Part shown: piece after piece, positions 38,601 through 46,812 of the stretch | How the letters are laid out: every line of letters begins with the position of its first letter | Position numbering within the stretch: position 1 is the stretch's first letter | Origin: Pleurocapsa sp. CCALA 161 | Lineage (GTDB): Bacteria; Cyanobacteriota; Cyanobacteriia; Cyanobacteriales; Xenococcaceae | DNA length: 57,886 bases | Assembly: GCF_003003995.1 (NCBI RefSeq) | Contig: NZ_PVWF01000018.1 | Span: forward strand, 1 to 57,886 | Direction: 5' to 3' | Translations under genes and position numbers: made by a program | Notes under the pieces: model-generated | Databases searched by the model: none | What the model was told of the DNA's origin: nothing | Seen by the model: only the letters and a program-made list of their open reading frames with translations

Positions 38601-39626
38601 CTTTTTCCACTGGCTAGAATTAGTTAAAAGATTAACATCAAAGCTTTTGCCTCGTTCTAGAGAAAACCGCTTAAAATTACTCAACCAATGAGATATATTC
38701 TCCACCCGCAGATAAGGACTAAAATCTAGAGACTGATGCAAAAATCTTGCCATGTCATTCAAATTACCTGCATTATATTGATACCAGGCAATCCAAACCA
38801 AAGTATGGTAACGAATTTGCTGTTCTTGCTTGCCAATTGATTCTGGTAAATCGTTACGGGCAAAGAACTTATCTAATACTGCTTGAACGTATTTTGCTTG
38901 TTTTAAACTATCTTTAGTCGTGTTGCCATCATGTTGTCGATAACATACCGTTTCTTCCTTAAGCCATTCCGTTTTACAGCCAGCCAGAGATAAACGTAAA
39001 ATTAAGTCTACATCATGAGATTGTCTGAGTTCAGTGTCGAAACCGCCAACTTTCTCTAGCCATGGGCGACGAAACATCATGGCGCTGGTACGAACACATT
39101 TTTTCTTCAACCAGGTTTCTAAATCTAGCTGGGGTGCTTTATGCCAAGGCTGTACTGTCTTGATATGTTTACCTTCCCCATCAACTATTTTCCAGCCAGT
39201 ATTAATTCCGCCCAAATCTGGATTTTTTTGAAAACAAGCTACTTGCTTTTCTAACTTTGCTGGCATTGACCAAAAATCATCAGAGTCGAGAAAGGCAACC
39301 AGATCCCCCTGAGCCAATTTAATCCCTAGGTTGCGTGCTGCTGCCGATCCCTGATTGTTCTGAAAGATATAAAGAATTTTATCTCCATATAGCTCTAATT
39401 TTTGACGAGTCTCGTCAGTTGAGCCATCATCCACCACAATAATTTCATAATTGCCGTAGGTTTGATTTAATACGCTATCGATCGCCTTCTGGATATATTT
39501 AGCGCTATTGTAAACAGGGATAATTACACTAACTAGTGGAGTATCTATTTGAGCTATTTTGACTGAGTTAGTGACGGGAGTTGACTCAATTATTTGGGTA
39601 GAGGAATTGTGGGTGATAGTATTCAC
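35631..39626 (-). CDS. four-module glycosyltransferase (GT2-GT2-GT2-GT4)
   Basis: 1331 residues. Module 1 (about 31-290) has VSVIIPVYNSAKYIQKAI, VVDDGST and FLDSDDFW. Module 2 (about 453-700) has VSIIIACYHSS, LIILDGD and a C-terminal W.GYRDQELGYR as in two-domain galactosyl or chondroitin-type enzymes. Module 3 (about 730-960) has VSIYIPSYNNGKYIKEAV, CDDGST and QLDSDD. Module 4 (about 983-1331) is GT4-like, with FLFLGQIRKYKGVEDLI and LNAMSFGCPVIAPRVG. One chain could add several different sugars in order. A linker at about 320-450 has no recognised domain. No membrane segment. Confidence 0.9.
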   Translation of the reverse strand: MNTITHNSSTQIIESTPVTNSVKIAQIDTPLVSVIIPVYNSAKYIQKAIDSVLNQTYGNYEIIVVDDGSTDETRQKLELYGDKILYIFQNNQGSAAARNLGIKLAQGDLVAFLDSDDFWSMPAKLEKQVACFQKNPDLGGINTGWKIVDGEGKHIKTVQPWHKAPQLDLETWLKKKCVRTSAMMFRRPWLEKVGGFDTELRQSHDVDLILRLSLAGCKTEWLKEETVCYRQHDGNTTKDSLKQAKYVQAVLDKFFARNDLPESIGKQEQQIRYHTLVWIAWYQYNAGNLNDMARFLHQSLDFSPYLRVENISHWLSNFKRFSLERGKSFDVNLLTNSSQWKKLLNITLKLKNFSSETEASQQSEKKIDLDKNQKLATCLHPLELKNNPLKFSVVASACNATGYLKPIVKKYQQAQLERFPADLVLPPFPGEHNDYSLIKQSVQNFVASKQPYFLSVSIIIACYHSSIALPQILDAIAHQTYPQHLIEVVIVSTDLAQEAEALDSKHSGLKIVFESKPMAVQQLQNAGIKKAQHDYLIILDGDLLPLSSLVESYMKYFHVSDRIVTIGDRLFVDADSLEQELLKNHPVAVANISDAISSEQLARQDDLKTLHSQQKLFAQSDQLKKDRYPFRAFVSSNIAFSKKLIDQVGCFDESITHWGYRDQELGYRIYNAGYYFIPVADALGLHLNLTEGREQHNKKASHQEQKKLFEQKCPVEWYRNYEPGVIYEIPKVSIYIPSYNNGKYIKEAVESVLNQTYTDVEVCICDDGSTDNTLQVLTDNFQDNPKVRWVTQVNGGIGKASNTAVRMCRGMYIGQLDSDDLLKPDAIATMVDYLDNTGYGCVYSSCERIDAQGNYLQDEYSYPTFSREKMMITSIAHHFRMFRRRDWLRTDGFNEELLNAVDYDMFLKLSEVCAFYHVEKMLYLRRWHGNNTSFVNENKQSSNTHVVLTYALERMHLADEWEVYAPDASQPRKVSYRRKHPITNVFFFPDYRKSNIYQNLLYSHLPDNYALYSGDIGNALQAIRDGIGKVVFHLHWTNYILREANNLEDAERLKNIFIKKLFEFLAAGGSLIWTIHNVLPHDCLYLKQEIELRNIICIAASKIYIHSASSLPEIKKHLNVPSEKVVVIPHGNYVGVYPNTITREEARKHFNFTSEQTVFLFLGQIRKYKGVEDLIIAFNQVQKKFSHTHLLVAGKPMDQINLEELDIEPETKSRITLIERYILDNELQLFFNAADATVLPYQKILTSGSLLNAMSFGCPVIAPRVGMTKEILESGSNGFLYELRDTASLTQVMFKIAALKTKEKKQLRKRSYKTIEHLSWENVANNLFADI

Positions 39627-39682
39627 TGTTGTGATCGTTGTGCTGGCTAGGTGAGTTGGCGCAAAAATTTCGGCAAAACTAA

Positions 39683-42001
39683 CTATATAAGTTGGGATTG
39701 CAACTTTTTAAGCTTGGTGGCGATTTCCAGATTGTCGGGCTGGATCTGTAAAGCGATCTTATAAAAGGCGATCGCCTGGTCAGAATTTCCCTGAGATTGA
39801 TACAATCCAGCTAATTTGCCATAGATTTCGGGATCGTCGGGGGATACTTCTAGAGCTTTGAAATAGGCAGTCTCATCTTCAGGTTCTTGTTCGAGGGATT
39901 TTTGATAGTATTGCTTAACTTTTTCTAGATCCGAGTTTGATCTTTGTCGCAGCACATCACTGAGCTTGTCTTCCGTCTTCGGCAGATCTGGAGTAATTTC
40001 TAAAGCACGTCGATAGGCACTAACTGCCCCATCCCAGTCTTGAAGCTCTGCCTTGACATCGCCCAATTTATGGTGCGCCCAATCAAAATCAGGATGTAAT
40101 TCAATTGAATTACTTAATGCCTCTGCTGCTGGCTGCCATTGTTTTAGTTCCAGCAAAGCCGAACCTAAACCATAATGTGACCAGGAGGAAGTCGAACCAA
40201 GCTTAATTGACTTGGTATAGGCATTTACTGCTTCTTGCCACTGTTGCAATTCTAAATAAGCTTGACCTAAGCCGTGATATGCATAACCAGAATTATTATT
40301 AAAGAGGATCGCCTTTTCATATGCGCCGATTGCCTCCTGCCATAATTGCTGCTGGCTCAAGCTATTACCTAATTGATAATAAGCCTGCCAAGATTCGGGA
40401 TTTTTGCTGATAGCCTGTCGGAGAATTTTTACTGCTTCAGCATATCGCTCTAACTTAGTCAAAGATTCGCCTAAATTGCAGTATATATCTGCATTGTTTG
40501 GTTCTAAGGTAGCTGCCTGCTGAAAATAAGCTATTGTTTCCTGCCAGTTACCTAGCTGGGCGAGGGTTTTCCCGATGAAAACATAGTTTTGTGCTTGCTC
40601 TGGCGCAATTTTTGCTGCTCGACGATAACAACTTAAGGCTGTCTGAAAATCTCCCTGTTTAGTGGTAATTTCGCCGATGCGCCAATAAGCCTCAATAAAA
40701 TCAGACTTATTACTGATAGCTCGACGATAACAGGCGATCGCTTCTTCAACTCGATTGTGTTGGAGTAGCTTATCTCCTAGTAAATAGTGATTTTTGGCTG
40801 AGGCTTCTTGAGGGTTAAGGCTGAAGCCTTGATAGTAGGCTAAATTGGCTTGGTCATGATTATTAATTTTTGACCAGGCTTTACCTAGATGGATGTAATA
40901 CTGGGCTTCTTGGGGGGCAAGTTTGGTTGCTTTCTGATAACAAACAATTGCTTTTTGCCACTGCTGCTGTGCAAAATATAGTTGACCTAGCTCAAACAGA
41001 ATTGATGCTGAATTAGGCTGTTGAGCTGCTGCTTGAAGATATAGTTTGATTTTATCTTCTGTGGTGGTTGTGGCTGGCTGTAGTTGAGGTGGATTCGCAG
41101 CTTTACTTTCGGGGAGCCTACTCATTACTGATTGAGTATTAGAGGCTGTAGGCGCATCAGGGTTAAGCAGGGCGCTGATTTGCTGCCAAGATTTTGATTG
41201 AGCTGGCGGTAAGCTAGGTTCTGTTTGTAGTTGAGCAAGTTTTTGATAATAAGACAAAGCAAGTTCCGTCTGACCATCTTGTTCCAAGGCATCCGCTAAT
41301 CTTGCATAGGCGTTTAGAAAATTGGGATCGAGATCTACACAACTTTTATAGCAGGCGATCGCCTGCTGCCTATTTCCTTCTGCGAGTAGATTATTTGCTA
41401 AGTTAAAGTGATTCTGTGGCGACAGCATATTCGGTTGAATGGCGATCGCCATAAAGAAGCACTCAGCAGACTTATGCTCTTCTCCTAGTTCATTCCAGAC
41501 TCTAGCCAAATTACGATATGGGAGGGCAAAATCTGGATTAATTGTGCTGGATTTTTGATAATGTTCAATTGCCTGCTGCCATTTTCTTTGTCGAGCATAA
41601 ATACTGCCTAAATTGCAGTAAATCTCTGCCATGTCGGCTTTAGCTTCAAGAGCTTTGGCATAAATGCCGATTGCTTCGGCGCTTCTACCTGAACATTGAA
41701 GACAATTTCCCCAAATCTTATATGCCATTGCCATTTTAGGCTGAACTCTTAATGCTTCCTGACAAGCAGCAATACTTTCTGACCATTGCTGTTGTTCAAA
41801 ATACAATAAGGCTTGTTGAATATATAATTCCGCAGCAGGCATTCCTTCTGAAGGGAGTAAATTTACCTCTGTTTGACCGACACGAGGCAGTAAAACAAAC
41901 TGCTCGCTTTGCCGAGATGATAGATCAATGCTGTTATCATCGGCCGAAGCATGAACCAGCTCTGAGTTAGTCAAATTAGACTCTAAAGACTTATGGGGCA
42001 T
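39683..42001 (-). CDS. large tetratricopeptide-repeat protein
   Basis: 772 residues, mostly TPRs of 34 residues (A..Y..LG..L...G....AI..Y..AL...P), about 15 or more copies in two blocks (about 60-265 and 320-765) with a Q/P/T-rich linker at about 266-315. No enzyme domain. A scaffold for protein contacts. It lies 56 bases upstream of the multi-module glycosyltransferase on the same strand; TPR proteins with glycosyltransferases recall O-GlcNAc-transferase-like or matrix-glycan systems, but this protein has no GT41 domain. Confidence 0.9.
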   Translation of the reverse strand: MPHKSLESNLTNSELVHASADDNSIDLSSRQSEQFVLLPRVGQTEVNLLPSEGMPAAELYIQQALLYFEQQQWSESIAACQEALRVQPKMAMAYKIWGNCLQCSGRSAEAIGIYAKALEAKADMAEIYCNLGSIYARQRKWQQAIEHYQKSSTINPDFALPYRNLARVWNELGEEHKSAECFFMAIAIQPNMLSPQNHFNLANNLLAEGNRQQAIACYKSCVDLDPNFLNAYARLADALEQDGQTELALSYYQKLAQLQTEPSLPPAQSKSWQQISALLNPDAPTASNTQSVMSRLPESKAANPPQLQPATTTTEDKIKLYLQAAAQQPNSASILFELGQLYFAQQQWQKAIVCYQKATKLAPQEAQYYIHLGKAWSKINNHDQANLAYYQGFSLNPQEASAKNHYLLGDKLLQHNRVEEAIACYRRAISNKSDFIEAYWRIGEITTKQGDFQTALSCYRRAAKIAPEQAQNYVFIGKTLAQLGNWQETIAYFQQAATLEPNNADIYCNLGESLTKLERYAEAVKILRQAISKNPESWQAYYQLGNSLSQQQLWQEAIGAYEKAILFNNNSGYAYHGLGQAYLELQQWQEAVNAYTKSIKLGSTSSWSHYGLGSALLELKQWQPAAEALSNSIELHPDFDWAHHKLGDVKAELQDWDGAVSAYRRALEITPDLPKTEDKLSDVLRQRSNSDLEKVKQYYQKSLEQEPEDETAYFKALEVSPDDPEIYGKLAGLYQSQGNSDQAIAFYKIALQIQPDNLEIATKLKKLQSQLI

Positions 42002-42503
42002 TTTTGTTGATTAGCTTGTTGACTCAGTGTACTTGAACTTAGATTGGCAGCTGAAGACTTAGAGAAGTCTGTCACACTTTCTTGCAGCGAAAGATGCTCG
42101 GAATTTGCTTTGTCTTTGACTATAGTTTTGGCTTAATGTTAATAATAAAAGTTGTTGAACAAGCAAAAAATATTTGTTTAAGCAACTAATGATATCAAGG
42201 TTATTTTTGATTGAATTTTATGAGTTAGAATTTTAATCTATCAATTTCAATATTTTTAAATACTCTAATTAAATGATATTTATAACCTAAATATCGTCAA
42301 TTGTCTTTATTCATTAATAATTAGTTAATAATAGTAAATATACGCAAGTTTAATGTAAGTAATATAACTAGAGGCACTGATGAACATATTCATCTTGTTA
42401 ACAAGACATATTTACTAAGTTTCTCGTTATTTTTGAAAAAAGTATCATGTCCACATAATTATGGAAATATGATTTCAAGCTAGTTTTTAAGATTGCGATC
42501 GCA
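42002..42503. other. AT-rich intergenic region upstream of the TPR gene
   Basis: About 500 bases, very AT-rich, that must hold the promoter of the minus-strand glycan run. One HIP1 site at 42495. No ORF or RNA gene recognised. Confidence 0.45.
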
Positions 42504-42533
42504 CAAAAAACGGCACAATAAAATTATGTGCCG
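42504..42533 (-). terminator. rho-independent terminator of the RTX gene
   Basis: On the minus strand, CGGCACA..TGTGCCG (7-bp stem, 9-nt loop) is followed by TTTTTTGTG, about 75 bases after the RTX gene stop. Confidence 0.85.
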
Positions 42534-42609
42534 ACTTCAAAAAAATATCATTGTTTATACTTAGATAAACAGTAATATCTTAAGCAAAAAGATAACTGTA
42601 ATTTACAGT

Positions 42610-43182
42610 TTAAAGCAACTCAAAATCTTCGGTAGAATTTACAGAAGCATCTAGATCTTCAAATTTAATTACTTCTTCACCATCTATGGAAACTATTCCA
42701 GTAGCAGCATCGAAGTTAACTGAGTTGTTGTTTGACAAACCTTGGATAGAAACCTGATCCTGATCGATGTCAAAATCAGCAACTGTGTCCATTGAACCAT
42801 CTTCAAAGTTTTCTAGGTCAAATACAAAAATGTCTTTGCCTTCACCACCAAAGATAATATCGTCGCCTTCACCACCACGGATAATGTCGTTGCCTTCACC
42901 ACCATGAATTACATCATCACCTGTGTAGGCGAAAATTAAATCGCCACCTGTTCCTCCCAAGACGCTATCATCACCATCGCCACCACCGATAGTATCGTTG
43001 TCAGCGCCACCAAGGATAAAATCATCTCCATCACTAGCTGAAAGAAAATCATCCCCAGCCAAGCCATTCATTAGTTCACCATCGTTGGTGCCATATAAAA
43101 CGTCTGCATTTTCTGTTCCAATAATATCTAATCCTTCACCGTTAAAATCGGCAACATCAAGATTTACTACGATCGATGACAT
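42610..43182 (-). CDS. RTX calcium-binding protein
   Basis: 190 residues, strongly acidic. Residues about 18-125 hold around ten GGxGxDxI/L nonapeptides (GGEGNDIIRGGEGDDIIFGG type), then FVFDLENFEDGSMDTVADFDIDQDQVSI, the usual C-terminal cap of type I secreted proteins. There is no catalytic domain, so it may be a structural surface or matrix protein or an export carrier. It has its own terminator. It lies upstream of the glycan run and could be its acceptor, which is only inference. Confidence 0.88.
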   Translation of the reverse strand: MSSIVVNLDVADFNGEGLDIIGTENADVLYGTNDGELMNGLAGDDFLSASDGDDFILGGADNDTIGGGDGDDSVLGGTGGDLIFAYTGDDVIHGGEGNDIIRGGEGDDIIFGGEGKDIFVFDLENFEDGSMDTVADFDIDQDQVSIQGLSNNNSVNFDAATGIVSIDGEEVIKFEDLDASVNSTEDFELL

Positions 43183-43819
43183 ATGTTTTCCTCTACAATC
43201 TTTCTTTATCTACTGAAATTTTTCCAAGCTGCCAAGGTAACAGCTTATTGTCCTTTTACCAAGGCTCAAAAGCTATGATATTGCCAAAATTTTCAATCAT
43301 CAACTCAATGATCTTAAGCAAAAAAACATTGTAATCTTTGTAACTGTTGATAACAAAGATATTTAAACATTATTAATGCATTTGTAGTACAAAAACCGAT
43401 TAATTTTTTTCGCCTGTAGGTGACGAAAAAAGCTTAAAAAGAGCCTTTTCGCTATGACTGAATAAATATTAATTTTTATGACAAAATTGAACTCTGCTGT
43501 ATTTCGTGAGTAATTTCACTTAGAAGCAATTTACTATCTACGTATATATATGTAAATATAGCTTTTAAGCTTTTTGTGTAATCGGCAGAATCCCCTGAAT
43601 TTTTAATTAGCTTAATCTTTTTGGAAAAATATTGTAATACTTTTTAATAATTAATTTATTGATAAATATTTGCAATAAACTTTCAAAAATGATAGGTTAT
43701 TGATATCTGGTAAGTCGACCACTGCTTCAGTACTTACATGTTATTTTGCCGATTACTGACTAAATAAACCTCATGACTAATTCCAAATATTACTAATAGT
43801 TAATTAACAAAAAGTAATC
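43183..43819. other. 637-bp AT-rich intergenic region
   Basis: No HIP1, tRNA or clear ORF. A weak imperfect hairpin (gacgaaaaaagc..gccttttcgc) is near 43421-43453. It includes the RTX gene promoter. Confidence 0.45.
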
Positions 43820-43960
43820 ATGAACCCATCTAACAAGAACAATAAAAATAAACTTCCCGAATGGCAATCAGCAAAAATGAGAAATCTGATTGAGGAACGT
43901 TGGTCAGAAGTATGGAAAATTGTTATGGATAGAGAACGTTCTGCTCAAAATTCAGATTGA
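43820..43960 (+). CDS. possible small protein, 46 residues
   Basis: An ATG-started frame encoding a basic and aromatic-rich peptide (LPEWQSAKMRNLIEERW, then SEVWKIVMDRERSAQ) that looks like an amphipathic helix, without low-complexity bias. A ribosome-binding site is not clear. It stands alone between the RTX gene and a coiled-coil gene. Function unknown; it may be chance. Confidence 0.35.
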   Translation: MNPSNKNNKNKLPEWQSAKMRNLIEERWSEVWKIVMDRERSAQNSD

Positions 43961-44085
43961 GGTTTACAGCCAGGTTAAAGCGATCGCTTGATCGAGAGAA
44001 GCTGATCTTAATTACCAATAAAGTCGATGTAGGATCGCTTCTGCCATCTAGTCAAAAACTATGCTTTAGTTTACTGAAAATCATA

Positions 44086-44856
44086 CTAGGAATTTTTTTC
44101 CTGAAAAATTTCTCTAACTTCGTGCCAAAGTTCCTTTAATAGCTGCTTTACCTGTTTCTCCTTGCGTGCTACAGCACTACCTGTCGATCCTAACTTCTCT
44201 TCAAATTCTGCTCTTTTGCGCTTAGTTGGTTCGGTAAAAACTTCTGGATCTTCTTTGGCTTTGTTGTACCATACCTTTGCGTCTTCTAGATATTTGCCAA
44301 CTTCTCCATACTGTTCACCATAGCGATTGGCTAAATTTGCCTGTAGTACAGCGATTTGTGCTTTAAGACGAGCATAGTGTTTTTGCAGAATAGCAAATTC
44401 TTCACTATTACTGATATTAATTAGCGCTTCGGCGATCGCCTCTTTAACCTTATCAGGTTGAGTATCACTGTTGGTTTTAACTTCTGCCAAAGCCTCATCA
44501 ATTTCAGTTTGTAATTTTTGCTCGTCTTCAACTACTTGAGCCTCTAAAGTAGTGATTTCCGATTGAGTTTGCGCAATTTTCTCTCTTCTGGCTTGACTAA
44601 CACCATCAATTACTCCCTGAATGGATGCCGTCACTTCTTCTTTAACTTCGCCACCAGATTCTTTGACAGTTTCTGTCACAGCAGCGATCGCATCCTGTAC
44701 TAAGTTAACGATTTCACTTCTACCCGACTTAACTTCAGAGACTGTTTCGGCGATCGCATTTTTAATAATTTCGCGAATCCTTTCGGTTTTTAGTTCTCCC
44801 GTTTGTTTTGCCTGCTTTAAATCGGCAACAATTCTTTCTTTGCTTGATTCCGACAT
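44086..44856 (-). CDS. coiled-coil, LEA/apolipoprotein-like protein
   Basis: 256 residues, highly charged (E, K, A, Q) and predicted helical throughout. Residues 1-90 hold repeats of the AIAETVSEVKSG / AIAAVTETVKESGGEVKEEV type, and residues 90-130 and 155-180 are coiled-coil-like (TLEAQVVEDEQKLQTEI, LKAQIAVLQANL). No signal, membrane segment or catalytic motif. LEA-like or structural helper roles are possible but not shown; I do not recognise a named family. Confidence 0.65.
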   Translation of the reverse strand: MSESSKERIVADLKQAKQTGELKTERIREIIKNAIAETVSEVKSGRSEIVNLVQDAIAAVTETVKESGGEVKEEVTASIQGVIDGVSQARREKIAQTQSEITTLEAQVVEDEQKLQTEIDEALAEVKTNSDTQPDKVKEAIAEALINISNSEEFAILQKHYARLKAQIAVLQANLANRYGEQYGEVGKYLEDAKVWYNKAKEDPEVFTEPTKRKRAEFEEKLGSTGSAVARKEKQVKQLLKELWHEVREIFQEKNS

Positions 44857-45118
44857 GATTTAATACCTCTTACTACCTATCTTGAATGAATCATTAAGTC
44901 TCGTAACACTTCGATCTTAGAATTTTCACGAGAGTTTTGTACCGTTCTTAAGGTAGAAAAAACCAGACAAAAGTGATGCTTGGAGGCAGAAGTGCAGTTA
45001 CTCAAAGTCCATTATTTTCACCGAGTTCACAAGAACTGCTGTCGATGGTAATTTTTGATTGGGACAAATCAGTTTAAGATAATATAATCGCAATAAAACT
45101 TAATACTTGCATTTAATT

Positions 45119-45373
45119 ATGGCAGCAAAAGTAGAAATATATACCTGGAGTCGTTGTCCGTTTTGTGTCCGAGCAAAAGGACTATTGGATCGAAAAGGAG
45201 TTGAGTATACAGAATATTGTATTGATGGTGATGAAGATGCTAGAGATAAAATGAGATTAAGAGCTAATGGCAGATCGAGCGTACCACAAATCTTTATTGA
45301 CGATCGCCATATTGGCGGATGTGATGATATTTATACTTTAGAAAGAAAAGGAGAATTAGAAGCTTTATTGTAG
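45119..45373 (+). CDS. grxC: glutaredoxin 3
   Basis: 84 residues from ATG 45119; a frame extension of four residues upstream lacks an ATG and is unlikely. A dithiol active site CPFC (Cys13, Cys16) in IYTWSRCPFCVRAK, the cis-Pro SVPQIF, and GGCDDIYTLE for glutathione binding. It reduces disulfides with glutathione in the cytosol. It is monocistronic. Confidence 0.95.
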   Translation: MAAKVEIYTWSRCPFCVRAKGLLDRKGVEYTEYCIDGDEDARDKMRLRANGRSSVPQIFIDDRHIGGCDDIYTLERKGELEALL

Positions 45374-45528
45374 AGAAGTATTCTTAAGCTGTATTTTATT
45401 AAGATCAAAGAGAATTTGTTTGAAAAAAAAGAACGCTGTATGAACCTGTAGCAATCCTCTCGATTTTATTCATTGAAACTAGTACAGCAATTAGTAATCA
45501 GTCCTAAAAGACATTCTCCTAAAGGATT

Positions 45529-45577
45529 AGCCCTAAAGGATTAGCTTCGCGTCCTTCGCGTCCTTCGCGTCCTTTGC
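45529..45577 (+). repeat. dispersed repeat, copy 2, with 9-bp tandem units
   Basis: Identical over about 33 bases to the reverse complement of 31888-31920, and preceded by a duplicated ctaaaggattagcc. The end carries the unit cgtccttcg about three times. Confidence 0.75.
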
Positions 45578-45624
45578 ATCACAGCTCCGCATATGGTATA
45601 AGCTTCGCAAATAATCAGTAATTA

Positions 45625-45957
45625 ATGTACGCATTATCAATTCCTACTTGGATAGTTCATGTCTCTAGTGTTTTAGAATGGGCTGCTGCAATTTATTATA
45701 TTTGGCAGTATGGAGAAGTTACGGGCGATCGCGCCTGGTATAACTTATCTTTTGCAATGTTACCAGCCTTAGTTAGTGCTATGTGTGCCTGTACCTGGCA
45801 CTTTTTTGACAATACCCAATCCTTAGACTGGCTTGTGATTCTTCAAGCAGCAATGACGGTAGTGGGTAATTTTACCGTATGTATAGCAGCCTGGGGAATC
45901 TGGCGTAATGGAACAAAGTCATCGAAGGATGAGACAAGGGTAGTTGAACATGAATAA
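45625..45957 (+). CDS. DUF2499 membrane protein
   Basis: 110 residues with three hydrophobic segments (about 8-28, 42-62 and 68-94). PTWIVHVSSVLEWAAAIYYIWQYGE and MLPALVSAMCACTWHFFDN are typical of DUF2499, found in cyanobacteria and plastids. It overlaps the following DUF3593 gene by 8 bases, a strict coupling that suggests one complex. Function is unknown, probably in the thylakoid or plasma membrane. Confidence 0.88.
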   Translation: MYALSIPTWIVHVSSVLEWAAAIYYIWQYGEVTGDRAWYNLSFAMLPALVSAMCACTWHFFDNTQSLDWLVILQAAMTVVGNFTVCIAAWGIWRNGTKSSKDETRVVEHE

Positions 45958-46246
45958 AGAAAGTCTATTTGCTATTTCTTTGTTTCCCTATCTAGGTTTC
46001 TTATGGTTTATGACTCGTTCAGGCAAAACACCGCGTTTAGCCTTAATTGGTTTTTATGTACTGTTGATTTTTGTGGCGGTGACAATTCCTGCGGGAATTT
46101 ATGCCCAAGTACATTATGGAAAAGAATTAGCCAATGTAGATTGGCTACATGGTAGTGCTGAACTATTTTTAACTTTGTCAAATATCTTAGTAGTTTTAGG
46201 CTTTCGTCAGGCAGTTATTGAGCAGAAAAATAAGTCAAACAAGTAA
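45950..46246 (+). CDS. DUF3593 membrane protein
   Basis: 98 residues from the ATG at 45950, inside the DUF2499 gene end; a TTG two codons before is unlikely. Three hydrophobic stretches, with SLFPYLGFLWFMTRSGKTPRLALIGFYVLL and YGKELANVDWLHGSAELFLTLSN. DUF2499 and DUF3593 occur as a pair in cyanobacteria and related plastid proteins. Function unknown. Confidence 0.88.
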   Translation: MNKESLFAISLFPYLGFLWFMTRSGKTPRLALIGFYVLLIFVAVTIPAGIYAQVHYGKELANVDWLHGSAELFLTLSNILVVLGFRQAVIEQKNKSNK

Positions 46247-46433
46247 TGTTAGCATCTGATTAGTTGGAAACGATTGGCGATCGCGTCTCGGTTTAGTCAG
46301 ACATCCTCTCAAACCATCAGAGTTATATCAGCTTGGAACAAAATCACCAGTAACATTGATTTAGATCGTGCCTTTTTCAAAAGCAAATGTCGAAAATATG
46401 ATCAAATAACTTATTTGATGATCGACATCGACT

Positions 46434-46610
46434 ATGAAAAACTCTAATTTTGCTGTCAAGATATTATCAAGCACTCTGTTTATCTTCCCTACATTAATGA
46501 TATCTATGATGCCAGTAAATGCAGCGCCTGATTCGTGTAAAAACTCAGCTATTACATTAATCAAAAATACAAGTATTTTGGAAACAAATATATACAATTT
46601 GAAAAAATAA
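46434..46610 (+). CDS. small exported peptide, 58 residues
   Basis: The frame opens MKNSNFAVKILSS and continues into a hydrophobic core (TLFIFPTLMISMM) and PVNAAPD, a good Sec signal with an AxA-type cleavage site near residue 30. The mature part would be only about 27 residues, with one cysteine (DSCKNSA). A minus-strand frame covers the same bases, but its protein has no such features. The short mature part could be a truncated gene or a real small secreted peptide. No SD is evident. Confidence 0.5.
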   Translation: MKNSNFAVKILSSTLFIFPTLMISMMPVNAAPDSCKNSAITLIKNTSILETNIYNLKK

Positions 46611-46677
46611 ACGAGCAAAGCTATAAGCTATAAGCCAATCAGAAATAGTTTTAAACTACTCCTGATTGTACAGTAGA

Positions 46678-46702
46678 CTACCAAACTTTGTTTGGTAGGG
46701 GT
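46678..46702. terminator. hairpin between convergent genes
   Basis: Perfect 9-bp stem CTACCAAAC/GTTTGGTAG with a 3-nt loop, followed on the plus strand by GGGGTTTT. It may end transcription of the upstream plus-strand gene, and perhaps of prfB. Flanking heptamer runs (ctataag, agcttac) lie at 46619-46637 and 46717-46745. Confidence 0.5.
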
Positions 46703-46812
46703 TTTAAACCCTCTAGCTTAGAGCTTACAGCTTACAGCTTTTGATAAATCAAAATATCAATTTTTAATAGCTTTACATTCCAATTTCTATCGTTTTGTAG
46801 AGCTATTTATTG

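Noticed and set aside
42610-43182. Toxin-type RTX (hemolysin)
   Set aside because: The protein has only repeats and a cap; no pore-forming or enzymatic domain is visible.
46361-46618. Minus-strand 85-residue frame
   Set aside because: Covers the signal-peptide gene on the plus strand; its hydrophobic composition is the reverse of that signal, and it lacks a ribosome-binding site.
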